The notes beneath the pieces are model-generated. The model made no database searches. It was not told where the DNA came from and was given only the letters and a program-made list of their open reading frames with translations. The translations under genes were made by a program, and so were the position numbers. DNA of 64,000 nt from Rhodoferax sp. Its GTDB lineage: Bacteria; Pseudomonadota; Gammaproteobacteria; Burkholderiales; Burkholderiaceae_C. The DNA lies in contig NZ_JAAFIX010000002.1 in assembly GCF_013297935.1 (NCBI RefSeq), positions 1 through 64,000 on the forward strand. Reading direction: 5' to 3'. Every line of letters begins with the position of its first letter. The stretch's first letter is position 1. Below are positions 1 to 10,824 of the stretch, piece by piece.

Positions 1-2394
1 CACGCGTGGAGTTTCCAGCGGGTGCAGCAGGTTCCAGCGGTCAGCGTCCTGGCCGTCGCGGGTCAGTTCGTTGAAGCTTGGGCAGCTCCAAACGTCGGCG
101 CCAATGCCCCAGTCTTTTTCCAGCAGCTCTTGCGCCGCAATGCTTTCGCGCAGGATGGTGCCGGAGCCCAGCAACTGCACGCGGGGTGCCTTGGCAGTGA
201 GTGCAGGGCCCGCCTTGCACTGGTACATGCCCTTGATGATCTGCTCTTCCGTGCCGGGCTGCAGGCCGGGCATGGGGTAGTTTTCGTTCAACAGAGTCAG
301 GTAGTAGAAGACGTTGTCTTGCTTCTCGACCATGCGCTTCAAACCGTGGTGAAGGATCACGCCGACTTCGTGTGCGAAGGTCGGGTCGTAGCTCACGCAG
401 TTAGGAATGGTGCCCGCCATGATGTGGCTGTGGCCGTCTTCGTGCTGCAAGCCTTCGCCGTTCAGCGTGGTGCGGCCCGATGTACCGCCCAACAAGAAGC
501 CACGGGCTTGCATGTCGCCAGCCGCCCAGGCCAAGTCGCCAATGCGCTGGAAGCCGAACATCGAGTAGTACACGTAGAACGGCACCATGATGCGGTTGCT
601 GGTGGAGTAGCTCGTGGCCGCTGCAATCCAGCTGCTCATGCCGCCGGCTTCGTTAATGCCTTCTTGCAGGATCTGACCCTTGGTGTCTTCCTTGTAGTAC
701 ATGACCTGGTCTTTGTCGACCGGGGTGTACTGCTGGCCTGCGGGGTTGTAGATACCCACTTGGCGGAACAAGCCTTCCATACCGAAGGTACGGGCCTCGT
801 CCACCAGAATCGGCACCACGCGTGGGCCCAAAGCCTGGTCGCGCAGCAACTGGGTCAAGAAACGCACATAGGCCTGGGTGGTGGAGATTTCACGACCTTC
901 GGCGGTGGGCTCCATCACGGACTTGAACACTTCCAACGAGGGCACGGTAAAGCTCTCGTCCGCCTTGGTGCGGCGGTGCGGCAAGTAGCCGCCCAAGGCC
1001 TTGCGGCGCTCGTGCAGGTACTTCATTTCAGGGGTGTCGTCAGCCGGCTTGTAGAACGGAATGTCGGCCAACTGGCTGTCGGGCACCGGAATATTGAAGC
1101 GGTCGCGGAAGGCCTTGATGTCTTCGTCGGTGAGCTTTTTGGTCTGATGAACGTTGTTCTTACCTTCGCCGGCCTTGCCCATCCCGAAGCCCTTGACGGT
1201 CTTGATCAGCAACACGGTAGGCTCGCCCTTGTGGTTCACGGCCTTGTGGAAGGCGGCATACACCTTCTTGGAGTCGTGGCCGCCACGGCGCAGGTCAAAA
1301 ATCTCCTCGTCGCTCATCTTGGAGACCATCTCCAGTGTGCGCGGGTCTTTGCCGAAGAAGTGCTTGCGCACATAAGCGCCGTCGTTGGCCTTCATGGCCT
1401 GGTAGTCGCCGTCCAGCGTTTCCATCATGATCTTTTTGAGGGCGCCGTCCTTATCGCGGGCCAGCAGTGGGTCCCAACCGGAGCCCCACAGCAGCTTGAT
1501 CACGTTCCAGCCCGCACCGCGGAACTCGCCTTCGAGTTCTTGCACGATCTTGCCGTTGCCGCGCACCGGGCCGTCCAAGCGTTGCAGGTTGCAGTTGATG
1601 ACGAACACCAGGTTATCCAGCTTCTCACGCGCGGCCAAGCCGATCGCGCCCAAGCTTTCTACCTCGTCCATTTCGCCGTCGCCGCAGAACACCCACACCT
1701 TGCGGTTTTCGGTGTTGGCAATGCCACGGGCGTGCAGGTATTTCAGGAAACGCGCTTGATAGATCGCCATCAAGGGGCCCAAGCCCATGGACACCGTGGG
1801 GAACTGCCAGAACTCAGGCATCAACTTGGGGTGCGGGTAGCTGGACAAGCCCTTGCCGTCAACTTCCTGCCGGAAGTTGAGCAACTGCTCTTCGGTCAAG
1901 CGGCCTTCCAGGTAGGCGCGGGCGTACACACCAGGAGACACGTGGCCCTGGATGTAGAGGCAGTCGCCACCGTGGTTTTCAGATTCGGCGTGCCAAAAAT
2001 GGTTAAAGCCGGCACCAAACAGGCTGGCCAGCGAGGCAAAAGAACCGATGTGACCACCCAAGTCCCCACCATCTGCGGGGTTGTGGCGGTTGGCCTTCAC
2101 GACCATGGCCATGGCGTTCCAGCGCATGTAAGCGCGCAGGCGCTCTTCAATTTCCAGATTTCCGGGAGCGCGCTCTTCGTCTTGCGGCTCAATGGTGTTC
2201 ACATACCCGGTGGTGGCAGAGAAAGGCATGTCGATGCTCTTCTGGCGAGCGTGTTCGAGCAGCTGCTCCAGCAAAAAGTGCGCGCGTTCAGGGCCTTCGG
2301 CCTCAATGACCGCGCTGAGCGCGTCCATCCATTCGCGGGTTTCCTGGCTGTCCATATCGGACACGCCCAAGGGATTCTGGGGAACTGATGCCAT
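1..2394 (-). CDS. aceE: pyruvate dehydrogenase (acetyl-transferring) E1, homodimeric type; 3' end truncated by window start
   Basis: Reverse-strand reading from ATG at 2394 gives MASVPQNPLGVSDMDSQETREWMDALSAVIEAEGPERAHFLLEQL..., continuous across GDGEMDE, KTVKGFGMG and GHSHIMAGTIPNC; open at the window edge so absent from the ORF track. Confidence 0.95.
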   Translation of the reverse strand, partial: MASVPQNPLGVSDMDSQETREWMDALSAVIEAEGPERAHFLLEQLLEHARQKSIDMPFSATTGYVNTIEPQDEERAPGNLEIEERLRAYMRWNAMAMVVKANRHNPADGGDLGGHIGSFASLASLFGAGFNHFWHAESENHGGDCLYIQGHVSPGVYARAYLEGRLTEEQLLNFRQEVDGKGLSSYPHPKLMPEFWQFPTVSMGLGPLMAIYQARFLKYLHARGIANTENRKVWVFCGDGEMDEVESLGAIGLAAREKLDNLVFVINCNLQRLDGPVRGNGKIVQELEGEFRGAGWNVIKLLWGSGWDPLLARDKDGALKKIMMETLDGDYQAMKANDGAYVRKHFFGKDPRTLEMVSKMSDEEIFDLRRGGHDSKKVYAAFHKAVNHKGEPTVLLIKTVKGFGMGKAGEGKNNVHQTKKLTDEDIKAFRDRFNIPVPDSQLADIPFYKPADDTPEMKYLHERRKALGGYLPHRRTKADESFTVPSLEVFKSVMEPTAEGREISTTQAYVRFLTQLLRDQALGPRVVPILVDEARTFGMEGLFRQVGIYNPAGQQYTPVDKDQVMYYKEDTKGQILQEGINEAGGMSSWIAAATSYSTSNRIMVPFYVYYSMFGFQRIGDLAWAAGDMQARGFLLGGTSGRTTLNGEGLQHEDGHSHIMAGTIPNCVSYDPTFAHEVGVILHHGLKRMVEKQDNVFYYLTLLNENYPMPGLQPGTEEQIIKGMYQCKAGPALTAKAPRVQLLGSGTILRESIAAQELLEKDWGIGADVWSCPSFNELTRDGQDADRWNLLHPLETPRV

Positions 2395-2560
2395 CGATGT
2401 CTCCTGTTACTTTGGCGTAATTTAGTGCGGTCCGCCTAGTTTCGCATATTTCTTTCTAGATTTCAAATCATGCCTACTCGTTTCATATATTGAAATTTCT
2501 ATGCTGCTTTGCAGCAGACTGTTACCTTTCTCCCGAGTGCCCCTCCCCTACACTCGGTGG

Positions 2561-5107
2561 ATGCCTTTTTACAAAGTGATTTCATTGCCGAAACCCTTGG
2601 CGATTCCTACCGTGGACGGAGCCAAACGCTGGTGGCACCGGCTGACGCCCCATCGCCAGGACCGGGTGGCCATGCTGGCCCCGCTGGCGGCGGTGTTGCT
2701 GTTTTTTGCAGCCATCGTGGCAGCGCTCGGATACCTGCGCCTGGAAGAAATGGACCGCGAGCAGGAGGCCGTGCAACGCGATGTCGAATACACCCAACAG
2801 CGCCTGCGCTTGCGCCTGCTGGAGCGGCAGGAGCAAATTGCCCGCATTGCCCGCGAGGTCAGCAACCGCGAACTCGACACCACCGAGTTCAAACTACGCG
2901 CCGCGAACCTGCTGGACCAATATCCCGAAGTGCAAGGCATGGCCTGGGTGGACGACAAAAAGCGCACCCGTGCCAGCCAAGGCATGGGCGCTAACTCCAT
3001 CGGCCCTTATCAATTGCCGGGCGACGTCCTTCTCAAAGAAGACCGCGATACCGGTTACACCCTCGCGCGCCAACTCAACCAGTTGCTTTACATCCAGCCG
3101 CCTCAAGCCAAAGACGAGGGCCCGCTGCTGCAGATGTTTGTGCCGCTGAATGCGAAAAATCGCTTCTCCGGTGTGCTCATCACGGAATATTCGATCGACG
3201 GCTTGTACCGCTATGGCGTGCCCTCCGAGGTGTCGGCCCGCTATGCCATCTCACTGCAGGATGCGGGAGGCCGTTTGTTGGCCGGCACCAGCATTCTGGG
3301 GCGCAAATTAGTGAGCCGGTTTCTGCCATGGGCCAGCCCGGGCAATGAGTACTCGATGCCGGTGTCCCCCGTGGGGTCGGGCCTGGTCATTCGGGCGCAG
3401 GCTTATCGCGCCTCGCTCGGGGTCATCGGCAGCGGGCTGTTCTGGTTAGTCAGTGCCTTGAGCGTGCTGACGGCTTGGATGTTGATTGCCAATTGGCGCC
3501 ACACCCGACGCCGCTTGCAAGCGCAGCAGGCGCTGATGTCCGAAACCAATTTCCGCCGCGCTATGGAAAACTCGATGCTCACCGGCATGCGGGCCATGGA
3601 CTTGCAGGGGCGTATCACCTATGTGAACGCCGCTTTTTGCCAGATGACCGGCTGGACCGAGTCCGATCTGGTCGGCCGCACCGCCCCCTTTCCCTACTGG
3701 CCAGATAGCGAACGTGAGCACGTGGCTGCACGCCTGGAAGAAGAGCTCACCGGCAATGCCACGCCAGGGGGCATACAGGTGCGGGTCAAGCGCAAAGACG
3801 GTAGTTTGTTTGACGCGCGGCTGTACGTCTCGCCCCTGATTGACGCAATGGGAACCCAGACCGGATGGGTTACCTCCATGACCGACATCACCGAGCCCAA
3901 CCGGGTGCGCGAACAGCTCACCGCATCGCACCAACGCTTCACCACCGTGCTGGAGGCGCTGGACGCCTCGATCTCTGTCGCCCCGCTGGGCAGCGATGAG
4001 CTGTTGTTTGCGAACAAGCTATACCGCCAGTGGTTTGGCGTTCAGGCCGGTGGGCATTTGCAGCTGGTGGCAGAGGCCGGCATGCCAAGCAGCCCGACCA
4101 ACGATGAATCAGACGACAGCGTGGATTCCTTTGCCGGCTTGCCCACTTCCACCCTGCCGGACAGCGACTCTGAAAGCGCCGAGATCTTCATTACTGCGCT
4201 GGGCAAGTGGCTGGAGGTGCGAACGCGCTACCTGAGCTGGGTAGACGGTCGCCTGGCCCAGATGGTGATTGCCACCGACATCACGACCCGGCGTCTGGCC
4301 GAGGAACAAGCCGCCACCCAAGCCGAGCGCGCCCAAAATGCCAGCCGACTCATCACCATGGGCGAGATGGCCTCCAGCGTGGCCCACGAGCTGAACCAGC
4401 CGCTGACCGCGATCAATAACTATTGCAACGGCATGGTGTCGCGCATCAAGGACAAGCAGATTTCCGAGCCTGACTTGCTCATCGCGCTGGAAAAAACAGC
4501 CAAGCAGGCCCAGCGCGCCGGTCAGATCATTCAGCGCATCCGCAGTTTTGTGAAACGCAGTGAACCCAACCGCACCCTGTCCGAAGTGCCGACCATGGTG
4601 GCTGAGGCCGTGGAGTTGGCGGAAATCGAACTGCGGCGCTTCAACGTCCGGCTGAACCACTACGTGGCAGCCCGTATGCCACTGGTCATGGTGGACCCGA
4701 TTCTGATTGAGCAGGTGCTGGTCAACCTGTTGCGCAATGCGGCGGAGTCTATTGACTCCGCTCGCCGGCCCACAGCCGACCGAATTGTCGAGCTGCGGGT
4801 CGGGCCCAAACGGATCGACGGCAAACCGGTCATGGAGTTTTCGGTGCAAGACACCGGCAAAGGTTTGTCCCCGGAAGTCATGGCCCGTTTGTATGAAGCC
4901 TTCTACTCCACGAAGGCCGACGGCATGGGAATCGGCCTGTCTTTGTGCCGCTCGATTGTCGAGTCCCACCTCGGCCGGATGATCGCGGAGAACATCTACA
5001 ATGGCGACGACGTTGCGGGCTGCCGGTTCTCTTTCTGGGTGCCCTTGAACGACACCGGCACACTGACCTTTTCAGAGCCGCCGCCTCTCCAACCCAACCT
5101 CGGATAA
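2561..5107 (+). CDS. membrane PAS-domain sensor histidine kinase
   Basis: Two TM-like segments, PAS region (MRAMDLQGRITYVNAAFCQMTGW), HisKA (ASSVAHELNQPLTAI), HATPase (NLLRNAAESI, GMGIGLSLCRSIVE); start could also be 2501. Confidence 0.9.
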   Translation: MPFYKVISLPKPLAIPTVDGAKRWWHRLTPHRQDRVAMLAPLAAVLLFFAAIVAALGYLRLEEMDREQEAVQRDVEYTQQRLRLRLLERQEQIARIAREVSNRELDTTEFKLRAANLLDQYPEVQGMAWVDDKKRTRASQGMGANSIGPYQLPGDVLLKEDRDTGYTLARQLNQLLYIQPPQAKDEGPLLQMFVPLNAKNRFSGVLITEYSIDGLYRYGVPSEVSARYAISLQDAGGRLLAGTSILGRKLVSRFLPWASPGNEYSMPVSPVGSGLVIRAQAYRASLGVIGSGLFWLVSALSVLTAWMLIANWRHTRRRLQAQQALMSETNFRRAMENSMLTGMRAMDLQGRITYVNAAFCQMTGWTESDLVGRTAPFPYWPDSEREHVAARLEEELTGNATPGGIQVRVKRKDGSLFDARLYVSPLIDAMGTQTGWVTSMTDITEPNRVREQLTASHQRFTTVLEALDASISVAPLGSDELLFANKLYRQWFGVQAGGHLQLVAEAGMPSSPTNDESDDSVDSFAGLPTSTLPDSDSESAEIFITALGKWLEVRTRYLSWVDGRLAQMVIATDITTRRLAEEQAATQAERAQNASRLITMGEMASSVAHELNQPLTAINNYCNGMVSRIKDKQISEPDLLIALEKTAKQAQRAGQIIQRIRSFVKRSEPNRTLSEVPTMVAEAVELAEIELRRFNVRLNHYVAARMPLVMVDPILIEQVLVNLLRNAAESIDSARRPTADRIVELRVGPKRIDGKPVMEFSVQDTGKGLSPEVMARLYEAFYSTKADGMGIGLSLCRSIVESHLGRMIAENIYNGDDVAGCRFSFWVPLNDTGTLTFSEPPPLQPNLG

Positions 5108-5111
5108 CTGA

Positions 5112-5738
5112 ATGAGCTTGATCCCCAAAAAAGGAACGGTTTACGTAGTCGATGACGACGAAGCAGTGCGCGATTCGCTGCAATGGTTGCTGGAGGGCAA
5201 GGGTTACCGGGTACGGTGTTTTGATTCCGCAGAATCTTTTCTAAGCCGCTACGACGCGCGAGAAGTGGCCTGCCTGATCGTGGACATCCGCATGGGCGGC
5301 ATGACCGGCCTGGAGCTGCAAACCCGCTTGATCGAAGCCAAGTCGCCACTGCCCATCGTGTTCATCACCGGCCACGGCGACGTGCCCATGGCGGTGGACA
5401 GCATGAAAAAAGGCGCCATGGACTTTATCCAGAAGCCCTTCAAAGAAGACCAGTTGGTCAGCCTGGTGGAACGCATGCTGGACCATGCCAAAGACACCTT
5501 TGCCGACTACCAGTTGGCTGTCAACCGGGATGCCCTGTTGGCCAAACTCACCCTGCGTGAAAGCCAAGTGTTGGAGCGGATTGTGGCCGGGAGGCTCAAC
5601 AAGCAGATCGCGGATGATCTTGGCATCAGCATCAAAACGGTGGAGGCCCATCGAGCCAACATCATGGAAAAACTCAGTGCCAACACCGTGGCCGACCTGC
5701 TGAAGATCGCACTCGGCCAAAACGCCCCCAAGACCTGA
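5112..5738 (+). CDS. FixJ/NarL-type response regulator (receiver + LuxR HTH)
   Basis: VYVVDDDEAVRDSL, D-x-R-M-GGMTGLEL, FITGHGDVPMAV, LTLRESQVLERIVAGRLNKQIADDLGISIKTVEAHR. Confidence 0.93.
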   Translation: MSLIPKKGTVYVVDDDEAVRDSLQWLLEGKGYRVRCFDSAESFLSRYDAREVACLIVDIRMGGMTGLELQTRLIEAKSPLPIVFITGHGDVPMAVDSMKKGAMDFIQKPFKEDQLVSLVERMLDHAKDTFADYQLAVNRDALLAKLTLRESQVLERIVAGRLNKQIADDLGISIKTVEAHRANIMEKLSANTVADLLKIALGQNAPKT

Positions 5739-5808
5739 CGCTACATTTTTTATAGCTACCTGCGCCCGCTCTGCCTACGCTGCGGGCGTTTTTACTTGAA
5801 GATCAAGA

Positions 5809-6687
5809 ATGACAACCTCCTCCACCGCTCAGATCATCGATGGCAACGCCCTCGCAGCTCAACTCCGCTCAGACGTAGCCCGCCGCACAGAAGCGCTGAA
5901 AGCAAAAGGGCTCACACCCGGCCTGGCGGTGGTGTTGGTGGGGGACAACCCCGCGTCTCAGGTCTATGTGCGCAACAAGGTAAAGGCTTGCTCAGACGCA
6001 GGTTTGCACTCGGTGCTGGAGAAATACGAGGCCGACATGAGCGAGGCCGCATTGCTGGCACGGGTCGAGGCGCTGAACAACGACCCCAGCATCCACGGCA
6101 TTCTGGTGCAGCTGCCCTTGCCTGCGCACATTGACGCCAACAAGGTCATTGAGTCCATCGCCCCGGATAAAGATGTGGACGGCTTCCACATTGCCAGCGC
6201 CGGAGCACTCATGGTGGGCCAGCCGGGTTTTTGGCCCTGCACGCCTTATGGCTGCATGAAGATGCTGGAGAGCATTGGCTATGACCTGCGTGGCAAGCAT
6301 GCGGTGGTCATCGGCCGCTCTAACATTGTCGGCAAACCCATGGCCATGATGCTGCTGCAGAAAAATGCCACGATCACCATCTGCCACAGCGCCACGCCCG
6401 ACCTCAAGGCCATGACCCTGCAGGCCGATGTCGTGGTGGCCGCCGTGGGCAAACAAAATGTTTTGACGGCTGACATGGTGAAGCCGGGCGCGGTGGTCAT
6501 CGATGTGGGCATGAACCGCAACGCCGAAGGCAAACTCTGCGGCGATGTGGACTTTGCCGGGGTGAGCACCGTGGCCAGCCACATTACCCCGGTACCCGGC
6601 GGGGTGGGCCCGATGACCATCACCATGCTGCTGGTCAACACCATGGAGTCCGCCGAGCGGGATGCGGCTGCACGGGGGCTTGTTTAA
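5809..6687 (+). CDS. folD: bifunctional methylenetetrahydrofolate dehydrogenase/cyclohydrolase
   Basis: [65 protein letters not shown]. Confidence 0.96.
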   Translation: MTTSSTAQIIDGNALAAQLRSDVARRTEALKAKGLTPGLAVVLVGDNPASQVYVRNKVKACSDAGLHSVLEKYEADMSEAALLARVEALNNDPSIHGILVQLPLPAHIDANKVIESIAPDKDVDGFHIASAGALMVGQPGFWPCTPYGCMKMLESIGYDLRGKHAVVIGRSNIVGKPMAMMLLQKNATITICHSATPDLKAMTLQADVVVAAVGKQNVLTADMVKPGAVVIDVGMNRNAEGKLCGDVDFAGVSTVASHITPVPGGVGPMTITMLLVNTMESAERDAAARGLV

Positions 6688-6737
6688 TCCGCCCTCGCCC
6701 GTATCTGACCCGTATTCACCTCACACACTCCGGCATC

Positions 6738-8795
6738 ATGAATTCACTGCTCCAAAATGCTCCCCTGCCCCTTTTTGACCGTATCGCGCCGGCGGAAGTC
6801 GGCCCTGCGGTGGATGCGCTGCTGGCACAAGCCGATGCAGCGTTGCAGCAGGTGACTGCAGACGACTTTCCTGCCGAGTGGAAAGGCATTGCGTCGGTAC
6901 TCGATGTCGCTACCGAGCGCCTGGGTTTGTCTTGGGGCGCGGTGAGCCACCTCAACAGCGTCGCTGATAGCCCTGAGCTGCGCGCAGCCTACAACGAGGC
7001 GCTGCCCAAAGTGACCGAGTTCTGGACGCGCTTGGGTGCAGACGAGCGCCTGTTTGCCAAGTACAAGGCCATTGACAAAGCCACCTTGAACCCGGAGCAA
7101 CTGCAGGCCCACAAAAACGCAGTGCGCAACTTTGTACTGGGTGGTGCGGACCTGCAAGGCGCAGCGCGCGAACGTTTTGCAGAAATCCAGGAAAAGCAAG
7201 CTGAACTGGGCCAGAAGTTCAGCGAAAACACTCTCGATGCGACCGACGCCTTCAGCTACTACGCCACACTGGCCGAGCTCGAAGGAGTTCCGGCCGATGT
7301 CGTGCAAGCTGCGCGAAGCGCTGCAGAGGCAGACGGTAAAGAGGGCTACAAACTCACCCTCAAAATGCCCTGCTACTTGCCGGTCATGCAATTCGCCACC
7401 AGCAGCGCTCTGCGCGGCATGCTGTACCGCGCTTACGCCACCCGGGCATCGCAGGAGGCCGCCGAGGAGTTCCGCAAATTCGACAACACCGAGGTGATTC
7501 AGGGCATCCTGGCCTTGCGCCAAGAAGAGGCTCAGCTGTTGGGCTACCCCGACTTCGCCAGCCTGTCTGTCGTCCCCAAGATGGCAGACTCGCCCGAGAC
7601 TGTGATCCGCTTTTTGCGTGACCTTGCCCGCAAAGCCCGACCATTCGCTGAGAAAGATGTAGCCGACCTCCGCACCTTTGCTGCCGAATCGCTCGGCCTG
7701 AAAGACCCTCAGCCTTGGGACTGGCCTTACATCTCCGAGAAACTCAAAGAAGCCCGATACGCTTTCAGCGAACAAGAGGTAAAGCAGTACTTCACGGCGC
7801 CTAAAGTGCTGGCGGGTCTGTTCAAAATCATTGAAACCTTGTTTGACGTCGAGATCAGCCCCGACACCGCGCCTGTCTGGAACCCGGGCGTGGCTTTTTA
7901 CCGTATGGAACGGGTTTCATCGCAAGGCCGGGCCTTGATTGGCCAGTTCTACCTCGACCCGACGGCTCGCAGCGGAAAGCGCGGCGGCGCATGGATGGAC
8001 GATGTGCGAACCCGCTGGTTGCGGCCGGACACGGGCGCCCTCCAGACGCCGGTCGCCCATTTGGTCTGCAATTTCGCCGATGGTGTCGAGATCAATGGCG
8101 TGAAGAAGCCGGCACTTTTGTCACACGACGATGTCACCACGCTTTTCCATGAGTTCGGCCATGGGCTGCACCATATGCTGACGCAGGTGAATGAGCGCGA
8201 CGTCTCAGGTATCAGCGGCGTCGAATGGGATGCTGTGGAGCTGCCCAGTCAGTTCATGGAGAATTTCTGCTGGGAATGGAGTGTGCTGCAGCACATGACA
8301 GCGCACGTGGAGTCCGAGGAACCCCTGCCACGCGCCCTGTTCGACAAAATGCTGGCCGCCAAAAACTTCCAGAGTGGCATGCAAACCCTGCGGCAGATCG
8401 AATTCGCGCTCTTCGACATGCTGCTGCACTCGCAGCACAATCCTGGCGACGACATCATGCCTCTGTTGCAGCAGGTGCGAAACGAGGTTGCGGTGTTGCA
8501 ATCTCCAGCCTGGAGCCGCTCTGCGCATACATTCAGTCACATCTTCGCGGGTGGTTACGCCGCCGGGTATTACAGTTACAAGTGGGCAGAGGTTTTGAGT
8601 GCGGATGCCTATGCAGCATTCGAAGAAACCGCCGCCGCTGACGGCACGGCCAACCGGGAAACCGGTGAACGGTACCGGAAGGCTATTTTGGAAGCCGGCG
8701 GAAGCCGCCCTGCCATGGAGTCCTTCAAGGAGTTCAGAGGCCGGGAGCCATCGATGGATGCATTGTTGCGCCACCAAGGAATGTCGCTACAGTAA
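6738..8795 (+). CDS. prlC: M3 family oligopeptidase A-type metallopeptidase
   Basis: HEFGHGLHHML zinc motif, 685 aa, M3 thimet-oligopeptidase-like sequence throughout. Confidence 0.9.
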   Translation: MNSLLQNAPLPLFDRIAPAEVGPAVDALLAQADAALQQVTADDFPAEWKGIASVLDVATERLGLSWGAVSHLNSVADSPELRAAYNEALPKVTEFWTRLGADERLFAKYKAIDKATLNPEQLQAHKNAVRNFVLGGADLQGAARERFAEIQEKQAELGQKFSENTLDATDAFSYYATLAELEGVPADVVQAARSAAEADGKEGYKLTLKMPCYLPVMQFATSSALRGMLYRAYATRASQEAAEEFRKFDNTEVIQGILALRQEEAQLLGYPDFASLSVVPKMADSPETVIRFLRDLARKARPFAEKDVADLRTFAAESLGLKDPQPWDWPYISEKLKEARYAFSEQEVKQYFTAPKVLAGLFKIIETLFDVEISPDTAPVWNPGVAFYRMERVSSQGRALIGQFYLDPTARSGKRGGAWMDDVRTRWLRPDTGALQTPVAHLVCNFADGVEINGVKKPALLSHDDVTTLFHEFGHGLHHMLTQVNERDVSGISGVEWDAVELPSQFMENFCWEWSVLQHMTAHVESEEPLPRALFDKMLAAKNFQSGMQTLRQIEFALFDMLLHSQHNPGDDIMPLLQQVRNEVAVLQSPAWSRSAHTFSHIFAGGYAAGYYSYKWAEVLSADAYAAFEETAAADGTANRETGERYRKAILEAGGSRPAMESFKEFRGREPSMDALLRHQGMSLQ

Positions 8796-8840
8796 ACCCC
8801 GCACCAGCCTTGTTAACGCCTTACTTTTTTGAAACCACTT

Positions 8841-9491
8841 ATGACACTGCAAACCCGTATTTCATTGGTATCCGGATTGCTGCTTGTCGCCCTCACAGGG
8901 CTGACCCATGCACAAGGCGTGTACAAAATTGTGGGGCCAGACGGCAAGGTAACTTTCTCCGACAAGCCCCCGACCGGAGCCCAGGCAGCGGGTAGCGCTA
9001 ACGTGCAATCCGGAGCTGTGGGCGCAGGCGTTGGCGGCGCGGATTTGCCGTTCGAACTACGGCAAGTGAGCAACCGTTTTCCGGTGACGCTATACACCTC
9101 TGCCCAATGTGCTCCGTGTGATTCGGGGCGCAGCCTGCTGAAGTCCAGAGGCGTACCCTTCAGTGAAAAAACGATATCGACCCAGGAAGACAATGAGGCC
9201 TTGCAACGTCTTTCAGGCGAGACATCACTCCCGTTTGCCACTATTGGCGGGCAAAAACTAAAGGGCTATTCGGATACAGAATGGACCCAGTACCTGGACG
9301 CGGCAGGCTACCCGAAAAGTCCTATGCTGCCCAAGACCTATCGTTATCCGGCGCCTTCTGCGCTGGTCGCCATCCAGAAGCCAGCAGCCCCCAAAGCTGC
9401 TGAGCCCGCCAAGCCTGCAGCGGTAGAGCCTGCAGCGAGACCAAGCCCTTCAGCACCATCACCGTCCAACCCTGCCGGCATCACCTTCTGA
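8841..9491 (+). CDS. DUF4124/glutaredoxin-domain secreted protein
   Basis: Signal peptide; GVYKIVGPDGKVTFSDKPP (DUF4124-like); VTLYTSAQCAPCDSGRSLL (glutaredoxin-like CxxC); Ala/Pro-rich tail. Confidence 0.8.
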   Translation: MTLQTRISLVSGLLLVALTGLTHAQGVYKIVGPDGKVTFSDKPPTGAQAAGSANVQSGAVGAGVGGADLPFELRQVSNRFPVTLYTSAQCAPCDSGRSLLKSRGVPFSEKTISTQEDNEALQRLSGETSLPFATIGGQKLKGYSDTEWTQYLDAAGYPKSPMLPKTYRYPAPSALVAIQKPAAPKAAEPAKPAAVEPAARPSPSAPSPSNPAGITF

Positions 9492-9603
9492 AAAGTCAGG
9501 CTCCGCCTGATTGAGAGCTAATCCTGCCGCGTGGGGCATGCGCTTCGAAGCTGACTGCTCGAGGCTGGAATCTGCAAGGATGGCCTTCAGGAACTGAAAA
9601 TAA

Positions 9604-9632
9604 AAAAAGCCCATGGATTCCATGGGCTTTTT
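9604..9632 (-). terminator. Rho-independent terminator following tRNA-Ser
   Basis: aaaaagcccatgg-att-ccatgggcttttt perfect hairpin with T run. Confidence 0.8.
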
Positions 9633-9639
9633 CATTTTT

Positions 9640-9732
9640 TGGCGGAAACGGAGGGATTCGAACCCTCGATGAGGCTCTACACCCCATACTCCCTTAGCAG
9701 GGGAGCACCTTCGGCCACTCGGTCACGTTTCC
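9640..9732 (-). tRNA. tRNA-Ser(GCU)
   Basis: GGAAACGTGACCGAGTGGCCGAAGGTGCTCCCCTGCTAAGGGAGTATGGGG...GGGTTCGAATCCCTCCGTTTCCGCCA; long variable arm, encoded CCA. Confidence 0.95.
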
Positions 9733-9838
9733 TGACAGCAGGCATTATCGCATGAGTCTGGGGGCTTTTTCTCAAAGTCAGGCTGCTTCGCGATAAAAGC
9801 TTTTTCGATGACTCGTTTTCCATCGCAGTGAGCTGATG

Positions 9839-10807
9839 TCACTGTGGCGCGTTCGTCCACACCAAAGCCGAACCCATACGCTGGACATACCCTGACCCCA
9901 CTTTTAAATGAATGCGATGGCCGCGGGTCGTGCAAGCCTGGATTTGTCGCAACAATTCAGAGAGTTGTGCGGCCTGAGGGATTTCACCGAACTGAGACTT
10001 CAACCAGTATCGGATGAGGTTACCCTGACGCGCGGCAGAAAGCCGCTGCAAAGACCGGATCATGGGCTGGCTGGTATCGTTTTGCACCACAGACGCCCAG
10101 TCCTCGGTGGCCAATTCCTCCAGGAGCGCCTGCGCCTGCCCTGCATGTTGTGCGCTGCGGCCGAAGGTATCGCGAAACTGCGGAAACACGGCGTCCAGCG
10201 CCGGCATGACGCGGGCCCTGATGTGATTGCGCGTGTATCCGATGTCGGCGTTGGTGGGGTCCTCCACATAGGACTCACCACGCTCTGCCAACCATGTCCG
10301 CAGGGACTTGCCCGATACCTGAAGCAGTGGCCGATGAAAAGTCAGGCCTGCCCTTTGCCATTGGCGAGGCATGCCGCTCAATCCGGCCATGCCTGCCCCA
10401 CGGCTGAGGGCGAGCAACATAGTTTCTACTTGGTCATCCGCATGCTGGGCCAGTGCTATAGATTGAATAGCACCTTGCGCATAGGTTATGTGGCCTAGAG
10501 CATCAAATGCCTTATATCTGGCTATCCGGGCAGCATCTTCCGGACTTTGACCGGGAGCGGGTTGGGCATTGACCCGCTCGACATGCAGCGGGACATTCCA
10601 ACGGGCACAGGTGTCGCGACAATGTTGCTCAAACGCCGGTGCCGCAGCTTGCAAACCATGATTGACATGCACAGCCAGCACACCACCGGGCCATCGCTCG
10701 GCACATGCTAAAAGCAACGCCGTGGAGTCAGCACCTCCGCTATAGGCCACCCCCAAAGGCAAAGCGGGCTCGAAGGCCCGCATCGCTTGGTCTAGAGACT
10801 GTGTCAT
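9839..10807 (-). CDS. tilS: tRNA(Ile)-lysidine synthase
   Basis: GVAYSGGADSTALLLA PP-loop, VHVNHGLQ, AQHADDQVETMLLALSRGAGMAGLSGM. Confidence 0.93.
   Translation of the reverse strand: MTQSLDQAMRAFEPALPLGVAYSGGADSTALLLACAERWPGGVLAVHVNHGLQAAAPAFEQHCRDTCARWNVPLHVERVNAQPAPGQSPEDAARIARYKAFDALGHITYAQGAIQSIALAQHADDQVETMLLALSRGAGMAGLSGMPRQWQRAGLTFHRPLLQVSGKSLRTWLAERGESYVEDPTNADIGYTRNHIRARVMPALDAVFPQFRDTFGRSAQHAGQAQALLEELATEDWASVVQNDTSQPMIRSLQRLSAARQGNLIRYWLKSQFGEIPQAAQLSELLRQIQACTTRGHRIHLKVGSGYVQRMGSALVWTNAPQ
10454..10502 (-). repeat. dispersed ~48 bp repeat inside tilS
   Basis: gctctaggccacataacctatgcgcaaggtgctattcaatctatagca. Confidence 0.7.
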
Positions 10808-10824
10808 CCAACACGGTCCGGCAT

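Noticed and set aside
22-2388. 788 aa plus-strand ORF
   Set aside because: Antisense to aceE; the reverse strand gives a full-length, unmistakable AceE sequence.
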